Counted from the stretch's first letter, positions 17,785 through 26,481 are shown. The stretch is DNA of 36,487 nt from Firmicutes bacterium UBA5454 (GCA_002426555.1 DIQU01000014.1:27957-64443), one strand, 5' to 3'. Numbers and translations are program-made. Notes: a model not told the origin generated them from the sequence alone.

Positions 17785-19095
17785 TTAGGATGAAGCAGCT
17801 TTTTGCCGTACTGTTTTTCTTGCCGATTTCTCAGCTGCTGTTCTTTTTAGAATTAGCTGAGATACAATGCCTATTGCCAGCATTACACCATTAAAGACAA
17901 ATAGTACAGGCTTGTAAGTGCCATTCACTTCATAAAACAAATTAGTTACAGGCATGCCAATTATATATCCCGCATTGCATATGGATACAAGGATGCCCAG
18001 CATTTTGACATAGTACCTTTCTCCAGAAAGATGCAGTGATATAAAAGGTAACATTATGGTATTCAACGGCAATGCCAAAGAGGATAATACACCATAACCC
18101 ATAGCAAAAACCATGCCTGTTTCTGAAGGTGTAATAACTGCCAGCATGAAAATAGATACAACACCTGCCACATAGCAAATTATCATAGAAACTCGTAAAC
18201 CAAACTTATCATGCATGATTCCAGTCAGAAATTTGAATGCTGCAAGGGTCAGTGAATGAACCGTCAATACAGTTGCAGTAAATGCCGCATTTATTCCCAC
18301 ATCATTCATATGAGCTGCAGATACTCCACCGCTGCCTTGCAGAATCATACTTGTAAGAAATATACATATTGCAGTTAGATATAAGTGTGATTTAGGTACT
18401 GCAAATCGAGGCTTGTTTCCAATCGATTCATCTTCCTTGTAACTCTTGGCGGCAAGATCCAGGGATGCAGTATTGTTATTTTTATTTGACAGCACACGCA
18501 AAAGGAACTGTAGTATCAAACCTGTCACCAGCAGGATTACAGCAGTCAGCAAATAAGCAGAACGATATCCGAAAGGGTTTGCATCATTATAGATGATAGG
18601 GGATACGATCTGTAATGCCACTGCACCACCAACGCCATTGGCTGCGAGAATAAAACCCATTACAGTGCCGCTGCGCTCCTTAAAAAACCTATTAACCAAA
18701 TACCCCACCATGGTGGTCGTGGTCCAGGCAAGACCCAATCCAGTAAAAATACCACCTAAATAAAACATATAGACATTTTCAGCTTTAGCATTTATCAGCA
18801 TTGCGAGGATTAAAGATACAAATCCAGCTCCTATAAGCTTCTTGGAACCAAATCGGGTTATAAGCGAACCAAAAAACATGTTGACAACAGTAGCGGTAAT
18901 ATAACGACAGCTGTAATTAATGCTCAACAAGCTGCGCTTTATATTCAGTGCACTCGTAATAGCCGCCAGATACAGTGTATTTGTGCTGCTGCAAAAGCCC
19001 AGACAAGTGAATACCATTGCAAAGCATGCTGTTATGATCACCCACTTGTATTTTATATTGTCCTCTGTTATTTGGTCTGTCGCTTGGTCTTTCAA
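17785..19095 (-). CDS. MFS transporter (monocarboxylate/OFA-like)
   Basis: About 436 aa with twelve predicted membrane segments in two halves, separated by a charged loop near residues 210-230. The signature VNRFFKERSGTVMGFILAANGVGG after the fourth to fifth segment is like that of monocarboxylate and oxalate/formate-type MFS carriers, so the substrate may be an acid or sugar acid; a neutral sugar is also possible. I prefer a TTG start at 19095 with AAAGGTGATT upstream; the in-frame GTG at 19107 overlaps that ribosome-binding site. It leads the second dyad-controlled operon, giving the system a second importer besides the ABC transporter, or an exporter of an end product. Confidence 0.85.
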   Translation of the reverse strand: MKDQATDQITEDNIKYKWVIITACFAMVFTCLGFCSSTNTLYLAAITSALNIKRSLLSINYSCRYITATVVNMFFGSLITRFGSKKLIGAGFVSLILAMLINAKAENVYMFYLGGIFTGLGLAWTTTTMVGYLVNRFFKERSGTVMGFILAANGVGGAVALQIVSPIIYNDANPFGYRSAYLLTAVILLVTGLILQFLLRVLSNKNNNTASLDLAAKSYKEDESIGNKPRFAVPKSHLYLTAICIFLTSMILQGSGGVSAAHMNDVGINAAFTATVLTVHSLTLAAFKFLTGIMHDKFGLRVSMIICYVAGVVSIFMLAVITPSETGMVFAMGYGVLSSLALPLNTIMLPFISLHLSGERYYVKMLGILVSICNAGYIIGMPVTNLFYEVNGTYKPVLFVFNGVMLAIGIVSQLILKRTAAEKSARKTVRQKAASS

Positions 19096-19132
19096 TTTGT
19101 TAATCACCTTTTTTAACAGAAAAAGATTTGAT

Positions 19133-19152
19133 TTGCGTTATCCTTAACGCAA
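19133..19152. promoter_or_regulatory. LacI-type operator before the MFS operon
   Basis: TTGCGTTATCCTTAACGCAA, identical to the 11711-11730 copy. It directly follows the -10 box of the MFS promoter, the same arrangement as in the LacI gene promoter. Confidence 0.88.
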
Positions 19153-19180
19153 TTCTATATCATATTTTAAATCTTGTCAA
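19152..19180 (-). promoter_or_regulatory. Predicted promoter of the MFS-led operon
   Basis: On the minus strand TTGACA (19175-19180), 17-nt spacer, TAGAAT (19152-19157). The operator overlaps its last base and the expected transcription start. Confidence 0.82.
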
Positions 19181-19226
19181 CACAATTTAGTGACTCAAAA
19201 ATATGTTAAATCTGCAATTTACGATC

Positions 19227-19242
19227 TTGCGTTAAAATTTTA
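19227..19242. promoter_or_regulatory. Possible operator half-site
   Basis: TTGCGTTAAAATTTTA has one intact arm (TTGCGTTA) and no good second arm. It lies 7 bp past the GH29 gene stop and about 90 bp upstream of the full dyad, so it could be an auxiliary site, or chance. Confidence 0.3.
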
Positions 19243-19248
19243 CCATGC

Positions 19249-20562
19249 CTATTTTAAAAACACTTCGATGACAGGTGAGATCATTTTCGGTTTTATATGA
19301 GGTATATTAAACACTACCAGATCATCCGCCTCCATGCGCCCCAAACTAAAATGGCTGCTGTTCTTCTCTGTAAATAGAATTTCGCTGCCATCATGTAGAA
19401 ACTGAGCATAATCCACCTTTCCAGCCAGATTTCTCATTTCAAGAAAGGCAAATGGATATTCAGTCAGATGTATATACAATCGTTTCACATCCTGACTTTG
19501 TGTTAACTTGCATCCTTTGGGGGCGGTAAATTCAGGTTCAGCCATGGTGCACCCATAAATGGAAGGCCCATTATACTTCATCCAATCCGCATATACCTGT
19601 AAGGCCTGTTCTGCCCGGTAATCCATATATCCCCTTGCGGTAGGCCCTACATTCATCAGTAGATTTCCGCCCAGAGATACAGTGTTGACCAGCATATCTA
19701 TCAACATCTCCGGTGTCTTCCATGTCATCTCATCCCGATGATATCCCCATGAACCGGAGAATGTCTGACATGCCTCCCAGGTGACCAGTTCATTGGTTTC
19801 CTTATGGCGAATCCATTCCTGTGGCTGGTATTGCTCGGGAGTCCAGATATCCTGATCGATATCAGCTCGGTTATCTATTATGATACCAGGCTGAAGACTT
19901 CTTGCCAAAGCAATCAATTCCTCAGATTCCCAATCATCCTTTCCCTTTCCCTTCATCCAGGGTTTATCTTCCATCTTATTATCTGGATAGGAGAAATCAA
20001 ACCAGAGAATATCTATTTTCCCATAGTTGGTCAGCAGCTCTTTCACTTGGTTGCGCATATAGACAGCGTAATTGTGCATGTTGCGGTCCTTACTCTGTTC
20101 ATAGGCATCTTCGTCATCTCTTCTGGGATGTATGGGGTCTATTGGAAAATCAGGATGATGCCAGTCAATCAGAGAATAGTAAAATCCAATGCGCAGTCCT
20201 TCTGATCGGAAAGCATCTACATATTCCTTAACCAGATCTCGTCCCGCTTCGGTATTGGTACACTTATAATCGGTATACTTTGAGTCAAACATGCAAAAGC
20301 CTTCATGGTGTTTGGAGGTCATAACAGCATACTTCATTCCAGCTTCCCTGGCTTTCCGTGCCCACTCCTTGGGGTCGTACAAGTCTGGATTGAAATACTT
20401 CAGGTACTTGTCATACTTCACCTCTGAAATCTTTTCTCTGCTTTTAATCCATTCATGGCGGGCAGGCATGGCATACAAGCCCCAATGAATGAACATCCCA
20501 AACCGTGCCTGGGTAAACCATTCCGTATTTCCGGGGGTTTTACGAGTTACATAGCTGGACAT
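19249..20562 (-). CDS. GH29 alpha-L-fucosidase, cytoplasmic
   Basis: A 437-aa GH29-type retaining fucosidase. Landmarks: FGMFIHWG (residues 21-28), the substrate-binding TSKHHEGF (82-89), YYSLIDWHHP, and the nucleophile D189 in DILWFDFSY. NVGPTARG near residue 320 closes the barrel. There is no signal peptide, so it acts on imported fucosides. I start at ATG 20562, with AAAGGAGA upstream; an earlier ATG at 20589 would overlap that site. It is the last gene of the GntR-headed operon, 46 bp after the 725-aa protein. The presence of a fucosidase is the best clue to a fucose residue in the substrate. Confidence 0.92.
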   Translation of the reverse strand: MSSYVTRKTPGNTEWFTQARFGMFIHWGLYAMPARHEWIKSREKISEVKYDKYLKYFNPDLYDPKEWARKAREAGMKYAVMTSKHHEGFCMFDSKYTDYKCTNTEAGRDLVKEYVDAFRSEGLRIGFYYSLIDWHHPDFPIDPIHPRRDDEDAYEQSKDRNMHNYAVYMRNQVKELLTNYGKIDILWFDFSYPDNKMEDKPWMKGKGKDDWESEELIALARSLQPGIIIDNRADIDQDIWTPEQYQPQEWIRHKETNELVTWEACQTFSGSWGYHRDEMTWKTPEMLIDMLVNTVSLGGNLLMNVGPTARGYMDYRAEQALQVYADWMKYNGPSIYGCTMAEPEFTAPKGCKLTQSQDVKRLYIHLTEYPFAFLEMRNLAGKVDYAQFLHDGSEILFTEKNSSHFSLGRMEADDLVVFNIPHIKPKMISPVIEVFLK

Positions 20563-20608
20563 AACAAATCTCCTTTCGTTTCTTAACATGTTTTTACATT
20601 TTGTAAGT

Positions 20609-22786
20609 CTAATTTTTAAATAATGCGTTTTCGAAAGCCTCTATCAGCTTTTCCTTTGATAAACTGCTGCTGAGGTAACAACGTCCACCCACAGGGATGG
20701 TTACCGTGCCTTCACCAACAGAGAAGGGTAAAGACTCACCGCCAAGTTCATTTTGCAGTGTCACATCATTTGCATCAAGAGGCAGCTCCAGTTGCCCGCT
20801 TCCCGAAGTATGCCAATAAACTACATAACGCTCGTCTTTTCTCTCGAAATTGAATGCAAGTACATCCTTGCTCCCGCCCGCTGCATCTGTTATCTGATTA
20901 TATGGGACAAGCTCGTAATCATTGTTCTCGTTGATTAGAAGAATATGTTCCTGATCAAGGTTCCGGAGCTCCAGCTTTTGCTCTTTCGTAAGCCATTTTC
21001 TCGCCCTGACATCCTCCCAGCGCCGCATTACTTCCATAATGTCATCAGTACGTGGATGGGATTTAAACGCCTCAATGTTTTCCATCATAGTAACAGGGCA
21101 ATCCCAGGCAGCTGCGCGGCTTGTTCCATATTCGTACATGTCAGACTGAGTTCTGAGAGCCCAGTAACCCCACCAGCCAAAATTGAGTCTTGTGAAATCC
21201 CGGCGCATGCGTGGTGCTTCCTCAGCAGGAAATTCATCGATCTTTTCTTTGAAGACTTCGGGTTGGAATATATCAAAAGCATTGCCTCCACTTAGAAAGT
21301 GCCAGCTGAAATGGGCTTTGGCTGCACCTTCTGCAAACAGTGGAGCTGGTTCAAGCTTCTTATATACTCGGTATTGAGCATTGGGCACATGGAATCCAAA
21401 TGGGGGATTTGTGCCTTCGGATCCGTCAAAGTAGACAAATTGGAATCCTGTATTGTATGCATTGGCAATTTTATCAGCGATTTCGTCCTGAAGGTTTGAG
21501 TTTTGGTCGAGATAAACACTTGTTCCGCCAAATTCGCTGACGTCAAGAATCCCGCCTATAAGACCAAGGGGATGGCTTTCGACTCTCGTTGAATGTACGC
21601 CGCGTTTACAAGCTGTAAAACAATAAGGAGGCTCAGTCGTGTAAGCTTCGTAAGTGATAAGCTCACCACCAAATTTCAGCACACGACAGCTTTCATCCAT
21701 AACTACAGTTTCGGGGTTTTGCTCCACATATACTGCTGTATCGTCTTTATCCAAAGCTTTGGCTAAAGTGAAATATTTTGTAATGTTTAATCGATGATCA
21801 GCAACAGGGGTAACATAGCTGCTTTTTAAACCAATGTGAGTATGCAAAAAGTGAAGTCCAGGAATAATTCCGGCTGCTTTTATCTTATCAAGCATCTTTC
21901 CAAGATCTTCTTTCTCCTTCGGATATTCCACCCTGTAGTCGTAATTACCGTTCAGTCCGTATCCACCTTTCTCCTGGAAAATCGAGGTATAATAGATCAG
22001 CATGCATCGAAAACCGCCCATTTGCGCATATTTTATATGCTCATCTATATTATTCGGGTTAACATTGCCTGACCAGTAGGCTGAAGCATTTATAATATCG
22101 CGGCGGCGGCCCTCAACTCCACGTGGGAGATCATAATCTTTCTCGACCATATCTATCGCATCGAGCAGGTTATCCGTCGCACTTACTATTAAAACAGCAC
22201 CAGTACCCTTGAGCTTAATGTCCTTAACGGCATCAGCACTCATTATGCGGAAGCCTTTACGGCGCTCTGAGTCAATACGGGCATATGGAGAGTTCGCCAA
22301 TACATTAATAGCAATCTTATCGTCCCAGCTCACGTTCAACCATTCACCGAAGTTCTCCCTGTTGCGAATGGGTAATTGCAGCAAACGAAGTTCAAATACA
22401 GGAGGAGGTGTCATCTTAAGAGGATAATCAGCAGGGTCGTAAATAAAATCTGAAAGACAGAAGCAGATATACATGGACGTCTCTTTTACCTCAATGACTG
22501 CCTTATAAGGGATAATCTCAAACCCTGCAATAAGCTTGTCACCTTCACGGCGAACACTGTTGGCTTGGTAAGTAGTCCGCTTGTTTGGATGGGCAAGCTT
22601 AACCTCATTGTTAAAGGGTCTTTCCTGTGTTGCTGAAAACAATGCGATTTCCTCTTCTGCAACCAGGCATTCTTCACCTGTGGGCTTATGTATCAAGCTT
22701 TTTGTTATACAGTCTTCTCCTATAACGAGACGCATCTGTTCATTTTCAATGATAATATCTCGCACATTACTTATGGTAGTATCCAT
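20609..22786 (-). CDS. Unrecognised 725-aa protein, probable glycoside hydrolase
   Basis: I cannot assign a named family. The layout resembles GH-D-like or related retaining glycosidases: an N-terminal beta-rich part (to about residue 230), a central barrel with DIINASAYWSGN, short strands ending in acidic or aromatic residues (FRCMLIYYTS, IPGLHFLHTHIG), and FQFVYFDGSEG, whose Asp or Glu could be catalytic, then a C-terminal beta domain of about 90 residues ending in VPVGGRCYLSSS-like strands. No signal peptide, so cytoplasmic. It is followed by the GH29 gene, which supports a role in glycan breakdown. GGGGGGAGGAAG precedes the ATG. The enzyme role is inferred from fold-like pattern and neighbours only. 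Confidence 0.6.
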   Translation of the reverse strand: MDTTISNVRDIIIENEQMRLVIGEDCITKSLIHKPTGEECLVAEEEIALFSATQERPFNNEVKLAHPNKRTTYQANSVRREGDKLIAGFEIIPYKAVIEVKETSMYICFCLSDFIYDPADYPLKMTPPPVFELRLLQLPIRNRENFGEWLNVSWDDKIAINVLANSPYARIDSERRKGFRIMSADAVKDIKLKGTGAVLIVSATDNLLDAIDMVEKDYDLPRGVEGRRRDIINASAYWSGNVNPNNIDEHIKYAQMGGFRCMLIYYTSIFQEKGGYGLNGNYDYRVEYPKEKEDLGKMLDKIKAAGIIPGLHFLHTHIGLKSSYVTPVADHRLNITKYFTLAKALDKDDTAVYVEQNPETVVMDESCRVLKFGGELITYEAYTTEPPYCFTACKRGVHSTRVESHPLGLIGGILDVSEFGGTSVYLDQNSNLQDEIADKIANAYNTGFQFVYFDGSEGTNPPFGFHVPNAQYRVYKKLEPAPLFAEGAAKAHFSWHFLSGGNAFDIFQPEVFKEKIDEFPAEEAPRMRRDFTRLNFGWWGYWALRTQSDMYEYGTSRAAAWDCPVTMMENIEAFKSHPRTDDIMEVMRRWEDVRARKWLTKEQKLELRNLDQEHILLINENNDYELVPYNQITDAAGGSKDVLAFNFERKDERYVVYWHTSGSGQLELPLDANDVTLQNELGGESLPFSVGEGTVTIPVGGRCYLSSSLSKEKLIEAFENALFKN

Positions 22787-22833
22787 TTTGACTTCCTCCC
22801 CCCATATTATATTTTTTGCAGGGTTATTTAATT

Positions 22834-23943
22834 TTATTCAAAGTCGAACTCATACTGATTCAAGTTATAGTCGTTCTTAAGTTGAATTATATCTCGCTGA
22901 ATGGCTTCATTAAGAGGAACGCCTTTGTCCTTACGATACTGCCAGGCAATGTATTCTTTTTCTCCGGCAGTATAGATTCGTTCCTGACCCGGTGCAAGCT
23001 TTGAAGCCCGAAGCTCTCTTAGAATATCACCCGTTGTCTTTTTGAAGGTATCCAATTCAGTAAAGGATTCTATATTTATGGCGATGAAGAAATGTCCTAT
23101 ATGATAGGGAACCTTCTTCCCATTATCCAAACCGGTTAAGGCTTTTAGAAATGCCCCACCCTGTAATGCAGCAGATAGGATTTCTACAACCGCAGCATAA
23201 CCATAACCTTTATAACCAGCCAATTTTTCGCCAATTCCGCCTAAAGGTGCCAACGCTGCACCACCTGTAACCAGATCCTTTAACACCTGCTCAGTATCCG
23301 TTCTGGCAGTACCATCTTCACCAATTACCCAGCCTTCAGGTAACTGCTTGCCTTCACGAGCATATACCTCAATTTTGCCCCGCTGAGCTATGGAGGTGGC
23401 AGAATCCAGTACAAAGGGAAATTCTTCATCTGTTGGCATGCCAAAGGTAAGGGGATTCGTGCCCAGCATGTTTTCAACGCCGAAGGTTGGTGCAATCGAA
23501 GGTCTTGCATTGGTCCCGGTTATTCCTATCATACCCTTTTCTATTGCCATCATGGAATAATACCCGGCTATTCCATAGTGATTGGAGTTGCGAACCACTG
23601 CCATACCCATACCATAATTAGCTGCCTTTTGAATGGCTGTATCCATGGCTCGTTTACCAATTACATGACCCATGCCATTTTGTCCATCTAAAACAGCTGT
23701 TGTTGGTCCTTCCTTTATCACCTTGATGTTGGTGACTGGATTGATAATACCTTCCCTGATGCGGTCTACATAAAAGGGTTTAAACCGACCAACACCGTGG
23801 GAATCAATACCCCTCTTATCTGAAGTAATCAGAACATCGGCACAAATCTTTGCGTCTTCCTCCGGTATGCCTGCTCCTTTAAAAACATCTACCATAAACT
23901 GTTCCATGGTTTCAAATGCTACCCAATGAACCTTCTCTGACAT
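22834..23943 (-). CDS. Ldh-type (malate/L-lactate/ureidoglycolate) NAD(P) dehydrogenase
   Basis: A 369-aa member of the malate/L-lactate dehydrogenase-like family (PF02615 type), unrelated to the classic LDH fold. Visible signatures: SDKRGIDSHGVGRF near residues 41-54, VVRNSNHYGIAGYY with the catalytic-type His, GTNPLTFGMPT, and LAGYKGYGYAAVVEIL. Members oxidise 2-hydroxyacids or reduce keto acids such as 2,3-diketogulonate, and several serve in sugar-acid catabolism. In this operon it could oxidise a 2-hydroxy acid such as lactate or a sugar acid. GAGAGGTG precedes ATG, and it is 52 bp from the YjbQ-like gene. Confidence 0.88.
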   Translation of the reverse strand: MSEKVHWVAFETMEQFMVDVFKGAGIPEEDAKICADVLITSDKRGIDSHGVGRFKPFYVDRIREGIINPVTNIKVIKEGPTTAVLDGQNGMGHVIGKRAMDTAIQKAANYGMGMAVVRNSNHYGIAGYYSMMAIEKGMIGITGTNARPSIAPTFGVENMLGTNPLTFGMPTDEEFPFVLDSATSIAQRGKIEVYAREGKQLPEGWVIGEDGTARTDTEQVLKDLVTGGAALAPLGGIGEKLAGYKGYGYAAVVEILSAALQGGAFLKALTGLDNGKKVPYHIGHFFIAINIESFTELDTFKKTTGDILRELRASKLAPGQERIYTAGEKEYIAWQYRKDKGVPLNEAIQRDIIQLKNDYNLNQYEFDFE

Positions 23944-23995
23944 ACATTTACACCTCTCTAATTTGTATTATTATACAAAACCTGTTACTCGGATT

Positions 23996-24490
23996 TTACT
24001 CGCCGATGATCATAACTTGCACAGTTCGTTCCCTGGCCCGTGTTTGATCAAAGTCTATAAAGTGGATGAATCCGAATTGACCCAAATCCATTTCGCCGTC
24101 CACCATTACAATGGTAACATTTCGCCCAATGACAGAAGAACGAAGATGGGCATCCGTATTATGGCATCCTCGGGCATCTTCATCATGCTCCTCTGCAAAT
24201 TTCAATGCTTTTGGACCGGGATGAAGATACATTCCCTCTCTGCGTTGTGTAGGAATGAAATTCTCAAACACATCCAGTAAATCTTGCTGAAGGGTTTCCA
24301 TCCCTGTCATTGACATATCAAATGCACACTCCTGAGTGATAACACTGCATGTTGTATGGCGGGAATATACGACAACAATACCGTTTTTAATGCCCGATCT
24401 TGCTGCAATCTCTCTTGTTTGGGCTGTTACATCATGAAATGTGCAGACTTTATGATTTGATTGCACCTTAAACTCTTCTCTATATACCAT
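23996..24490 (-). CDS. YjbQ/UPF0047-family protein
   Basis: A 164-aa member of the YjbQ family. The conserved metal-site blocks are present: YSRHTTCSVITQE near residues 42-54, HNTDAHLRSSVIG, and a final GFIHFIDFD. The N- and C-termini are a little longer than in the usual 130-140-aa members. YjbQ-type proteins have thiamin-phosphate-synthase-like activity in vitro, but their physiological role is unsettled, and copies within sugar operons probably act on a pathway phosphate. It lies between the TIM-like and Ldh-type genes. AAGAGGA precedes ATG. Confidence 0.87.
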   Translation of the reverse strand: MVYREEFKVQSNHKVCTFHDVTAQTREIAARSGIKNGIVVVYSRHTTCSVITQECAFDMSMTGMETLQQDLLDVFENFIPTQRREGMYLHPGPKALKFAEEHDEDARGCHNTDAHLRSSVIGRNVTIVMVDGEMDLGQFGFIHFIDFDQTRARERTVQVMIIGE

Positions 24491-24537
24491 AAAAATCCTC
24501 TTTTCGTTTTACTTGTTCATATTTTAATCTGGCTCAA

Positions 24538-24679
24538 GGTCCTTCATTTCATTCAGGATGACAATATAGACTGCCATCATACAGGTTGACAATATAGACT
24601 GCTGTCATTCCGAATGCAAAGAGGAATCTTTGTAGTGAAAAATCTGCGTTTAAAATCCTTCATTTTATCAAGGCGACAA
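24538..24679. repeat. Cluster of three dispersed-repeat copies between yjbQ-like and TIM-like genes
   Basis: Copies at 24538-24563 (minus orientation), 24603-24630 (plus) and 24655-24679 (minus) share the frame TGTCATyCyGA...GArGrAyC with a palindromic centre. A small direct repeat (GACAATATAGACTG) also occurs twice. The third copy supplies the stop codon and last residues of the TIM-like gene. Confidence 0.7.
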
Positions 24680-25384
24680 TTGTTGCTTTTTTAGATCATC
24701 TGCCGCTCTTCTGGTAGCAGCAATCATTTCATCAATCATGGCAAGAGGGTCATCTGCATTCATAATACCTGATGCTGCTCCTGCGGCTTCAGACCCAGCC
24801 ATTATAAAATCGTAAACCTGCTGCCCATTGGTAATTCCAGCAGCTTGTTCAACCATAATGTCCGGATAAATATCCTTAATAACCTTTATGGATTCCTTAA
24901 CATAACTCATATCACTTACACCGCCGCCAGCGCCGCCGATCAGCTCGGATGGCTCGGGGTTAATAATATCAGGGTGAAGTTGGGCTATGGCTTTGGCTTC
25001 TGCTATGGTGTCGGCACAGGCAAACACCAGCATGTCCAATTCATTGGCTCTATCAATTGCAGCTTTAATTGCAGGCAGAGACATGGGTTTTTCACTATGA
25101 TTGACAACAACACCCTGCGCACCTGCATCCTTTAGTGCTTCCGGCAGAATATCTGCCATTCCTCGTCCTGGTCGCAATGTATCCATATAAGGAGCTAAAA
25201 TAATAAGATTTTTCGTATTCTCAGCTATCCTTCGAATTTCAACTGCAGGTGTGATGAATATAACATCGATGTCATACTTTTCTGCTGCTGCATCTGCAGC
25301 CTTTGCATATTCAAGGACTTTATCGCCCCAAATGTAGTTTTTTGTCCCTATCTCGAAATAAGGAACTCGTATTACGGGTTTCAT
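24668..25384 (-). CDS. Triosephosphate-isomerase-like protein (archaeal-type TIM)
   Basis: A 238-aa protein with the TIM barrel catalytic set: Lys15 (GTKNY), His96 (VVNHSEKP) and Glu144 (NPEPSELIG), followed by the phosphate-gripping VSDMSYVK and GAASGIMNADDP segments. The length and the short loop 6 (EPSELIGG) resemble archaeal triosephosphate isomerases and the TIM-like isomerases of tetrose or tritol pathways rather than the housekeeping TpiA. It probably isomerises a small ketose or aldose phosphate of the pathway. It lies 14 bp after the GH20-like gene, with CAGGAGGAATT before ATG. The last three codons and stop lie within a dispersed repeat, so the C-terminus may be recently changed. 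Confidence 0.83.
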   Translation of the reverse strand: MKPVIRVPYFEIGTKNYIWGDKVLEYAKAADAAAEKYDIDVIFITPAVEIRRIAENTKNLIILAPYMDTLRPGRGMADILPEALKDAGAQGVVVNHSEKPMSLPAIKAAIDRANELDMLVFACADTIAEAKAIAQLHPDIINPEPSELIGGAGGGVSDMSYVKESIKVIKDIYPDIMVEQAAGITNGQQVYDFIMAGSEAAGAASGIMNADDPLAMIDEMIAATRRAADDLKKQQLSP

Positions 25385-25398
25385 TCAATTCCTCCTGT

Positions 25399-26352
25399 TT
25401 ATTTATTGGCTAAATCATTTCGAACCTTGCGAACAATATCAACAGCCTCAAGATGACGATATTTGACATCTCTGAGTGTAGGACGCCAAACACTTTGCAT
25501 GAAGCCCTTGATTAGCTCTTGATTACATGTTTCATAACAGTAATTCACAGTTCCTTCAAAATTCCACTGGTTACCCCAGTTGCTGCCTGTAGGCACATGC
25601 TCATATCCATTTTCATCCAGCAAATTGTAAGCTCCTACATAGGTTTCACTCCTCTTGAAGCCCCCGCCATAGTACCAGTTGCTTTGCAGGAACTCTTTGG
25701 GCATATTCTCTAAAAAGTCCTGTTCATGATTCCAAATACGATCTGACCAGACCCAAGGGCGTACGCCGGATTCTGTAACAGCCTTAGCCAGGAAAAACAG
25801 ATCATTCCACCATAAATCACTATTGCGAATAACTGCAAGCCTGTTTTTTGTCTGATGCCTATAGGTTTCTTCATCCATTCCCAGATGGAAAAGTTCCGGG
25901 TTGTCAAACAGTTCGATAACTTCCTTAATCAAATCATAGCATGCTTTATAATATTCATCAGTAGAAACAAGACGAGAATATTTTCCCATCCATTCATCAT
26001 GGCAGGTTGAAAAATTCAGCTTTGGGATGGGAGTAATACCTTTTTTACGCAAATCGTTCAGCATATCAGAAAATTCATTTTTACTTAGAGAACCTTCAAC
26101 AGCTATCTCAGGATGGGAATCATATTGAATACCTTCGCCTAAATCAATAACCAGGGTGTTAATGCCTGCCTCCTGCATATTGACGGTTAGTAAATCCCAT
26201 ACATCCTTGTCAAACCTTAGTGTGTCACTAGCTGTGCAGTAATCCTCTACATAGCCATCTCCAAGCAACCTCTGTTTGGCATCTTTCTCAAGCCACATGT
26301 TATACCCAACATGTATCAGGTAAGCCCACATCTTGTTATCAGTTTTTTGCAT
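25399..26352 (-). CDS. GH20-like TIM-barrel protein, probable cytoplasmic hexosaminidase
   Basis: A 317-aa single-domain barrel. The catalytic-type acid pair of GH20, Asp-Glu after a His-Leu-Gly strand, is seen as LFHLGMDEE (D160, E161). The rest of the barrel has PIPKLNFSTCHDEWMG and SNWYYGGG. The length is only that of the catalytic domain; typical GH20 enzymes carry a second domain and about 500 aa. No signal peptide. It is likely a hexosaminidase or a relative acting on an N-acetylated sugar, with GH20-type substrate-assisted catalysis expected if it is a true member. Ribosome-binding site AAGGATGG, and 14 bp upstream of the TIM-like gene. Confidence 0.65.
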   Translation of the reverse strand: MQKTDNKMWAYLIHVGYNMWLEKDAKQRLLGDGYVEDYCTASDTLRFDKDVWDLLTVNMQEAGINTLVIDLGEGIQYDSHPEIAVEGSLSKNEFSDMLNDLRKKGITPIPKLNFSTCHDEWMGKYSRLVSTDEYYKACYDLIKEVIELFDNPELFHLGMDEETYRHQTKNRLAVIRNSDLWWNDLFFLAKAVTESGVRPWVWSDRIWNHEQDFLENMPKEFLQSNWYYGGGFKRSETYVGAYNLLDENGYEHVPTGSNWGNQWNFEGTVNYCYETCNQELIKGFMQSVWRPTLRDVKYRHLEAVDIVRKVRNDLANK

Positions 26353-26387
26353 TTTTTAGCACCATCCTTTTAATTTTTTCATTATAT

Positions 26388-26481
26388 GGATTTCTCGCAA
26401 TCTCGGATTGACATACAGGGAGGATTCCTCGTCACTATCAGAATGACTAAGTTGTGTCATCCTGAGTTCAGCGAAGGATCT
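26388..26481. repeat. Cluster of three dispersed-repeat copies upstream of the GH20-like gene
   Basis: Copies at 26388-26413 and 26421-26447 (minus orientation) and 26455-26481 (plus). The last, the clearest, contains ATCCTGAGTTCAGCGAAGGA and ends one base before the stop codon of the GNAT gene. Opposite orientation of adjacent copies would let them pair in RNA. Confidence 0.72.
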
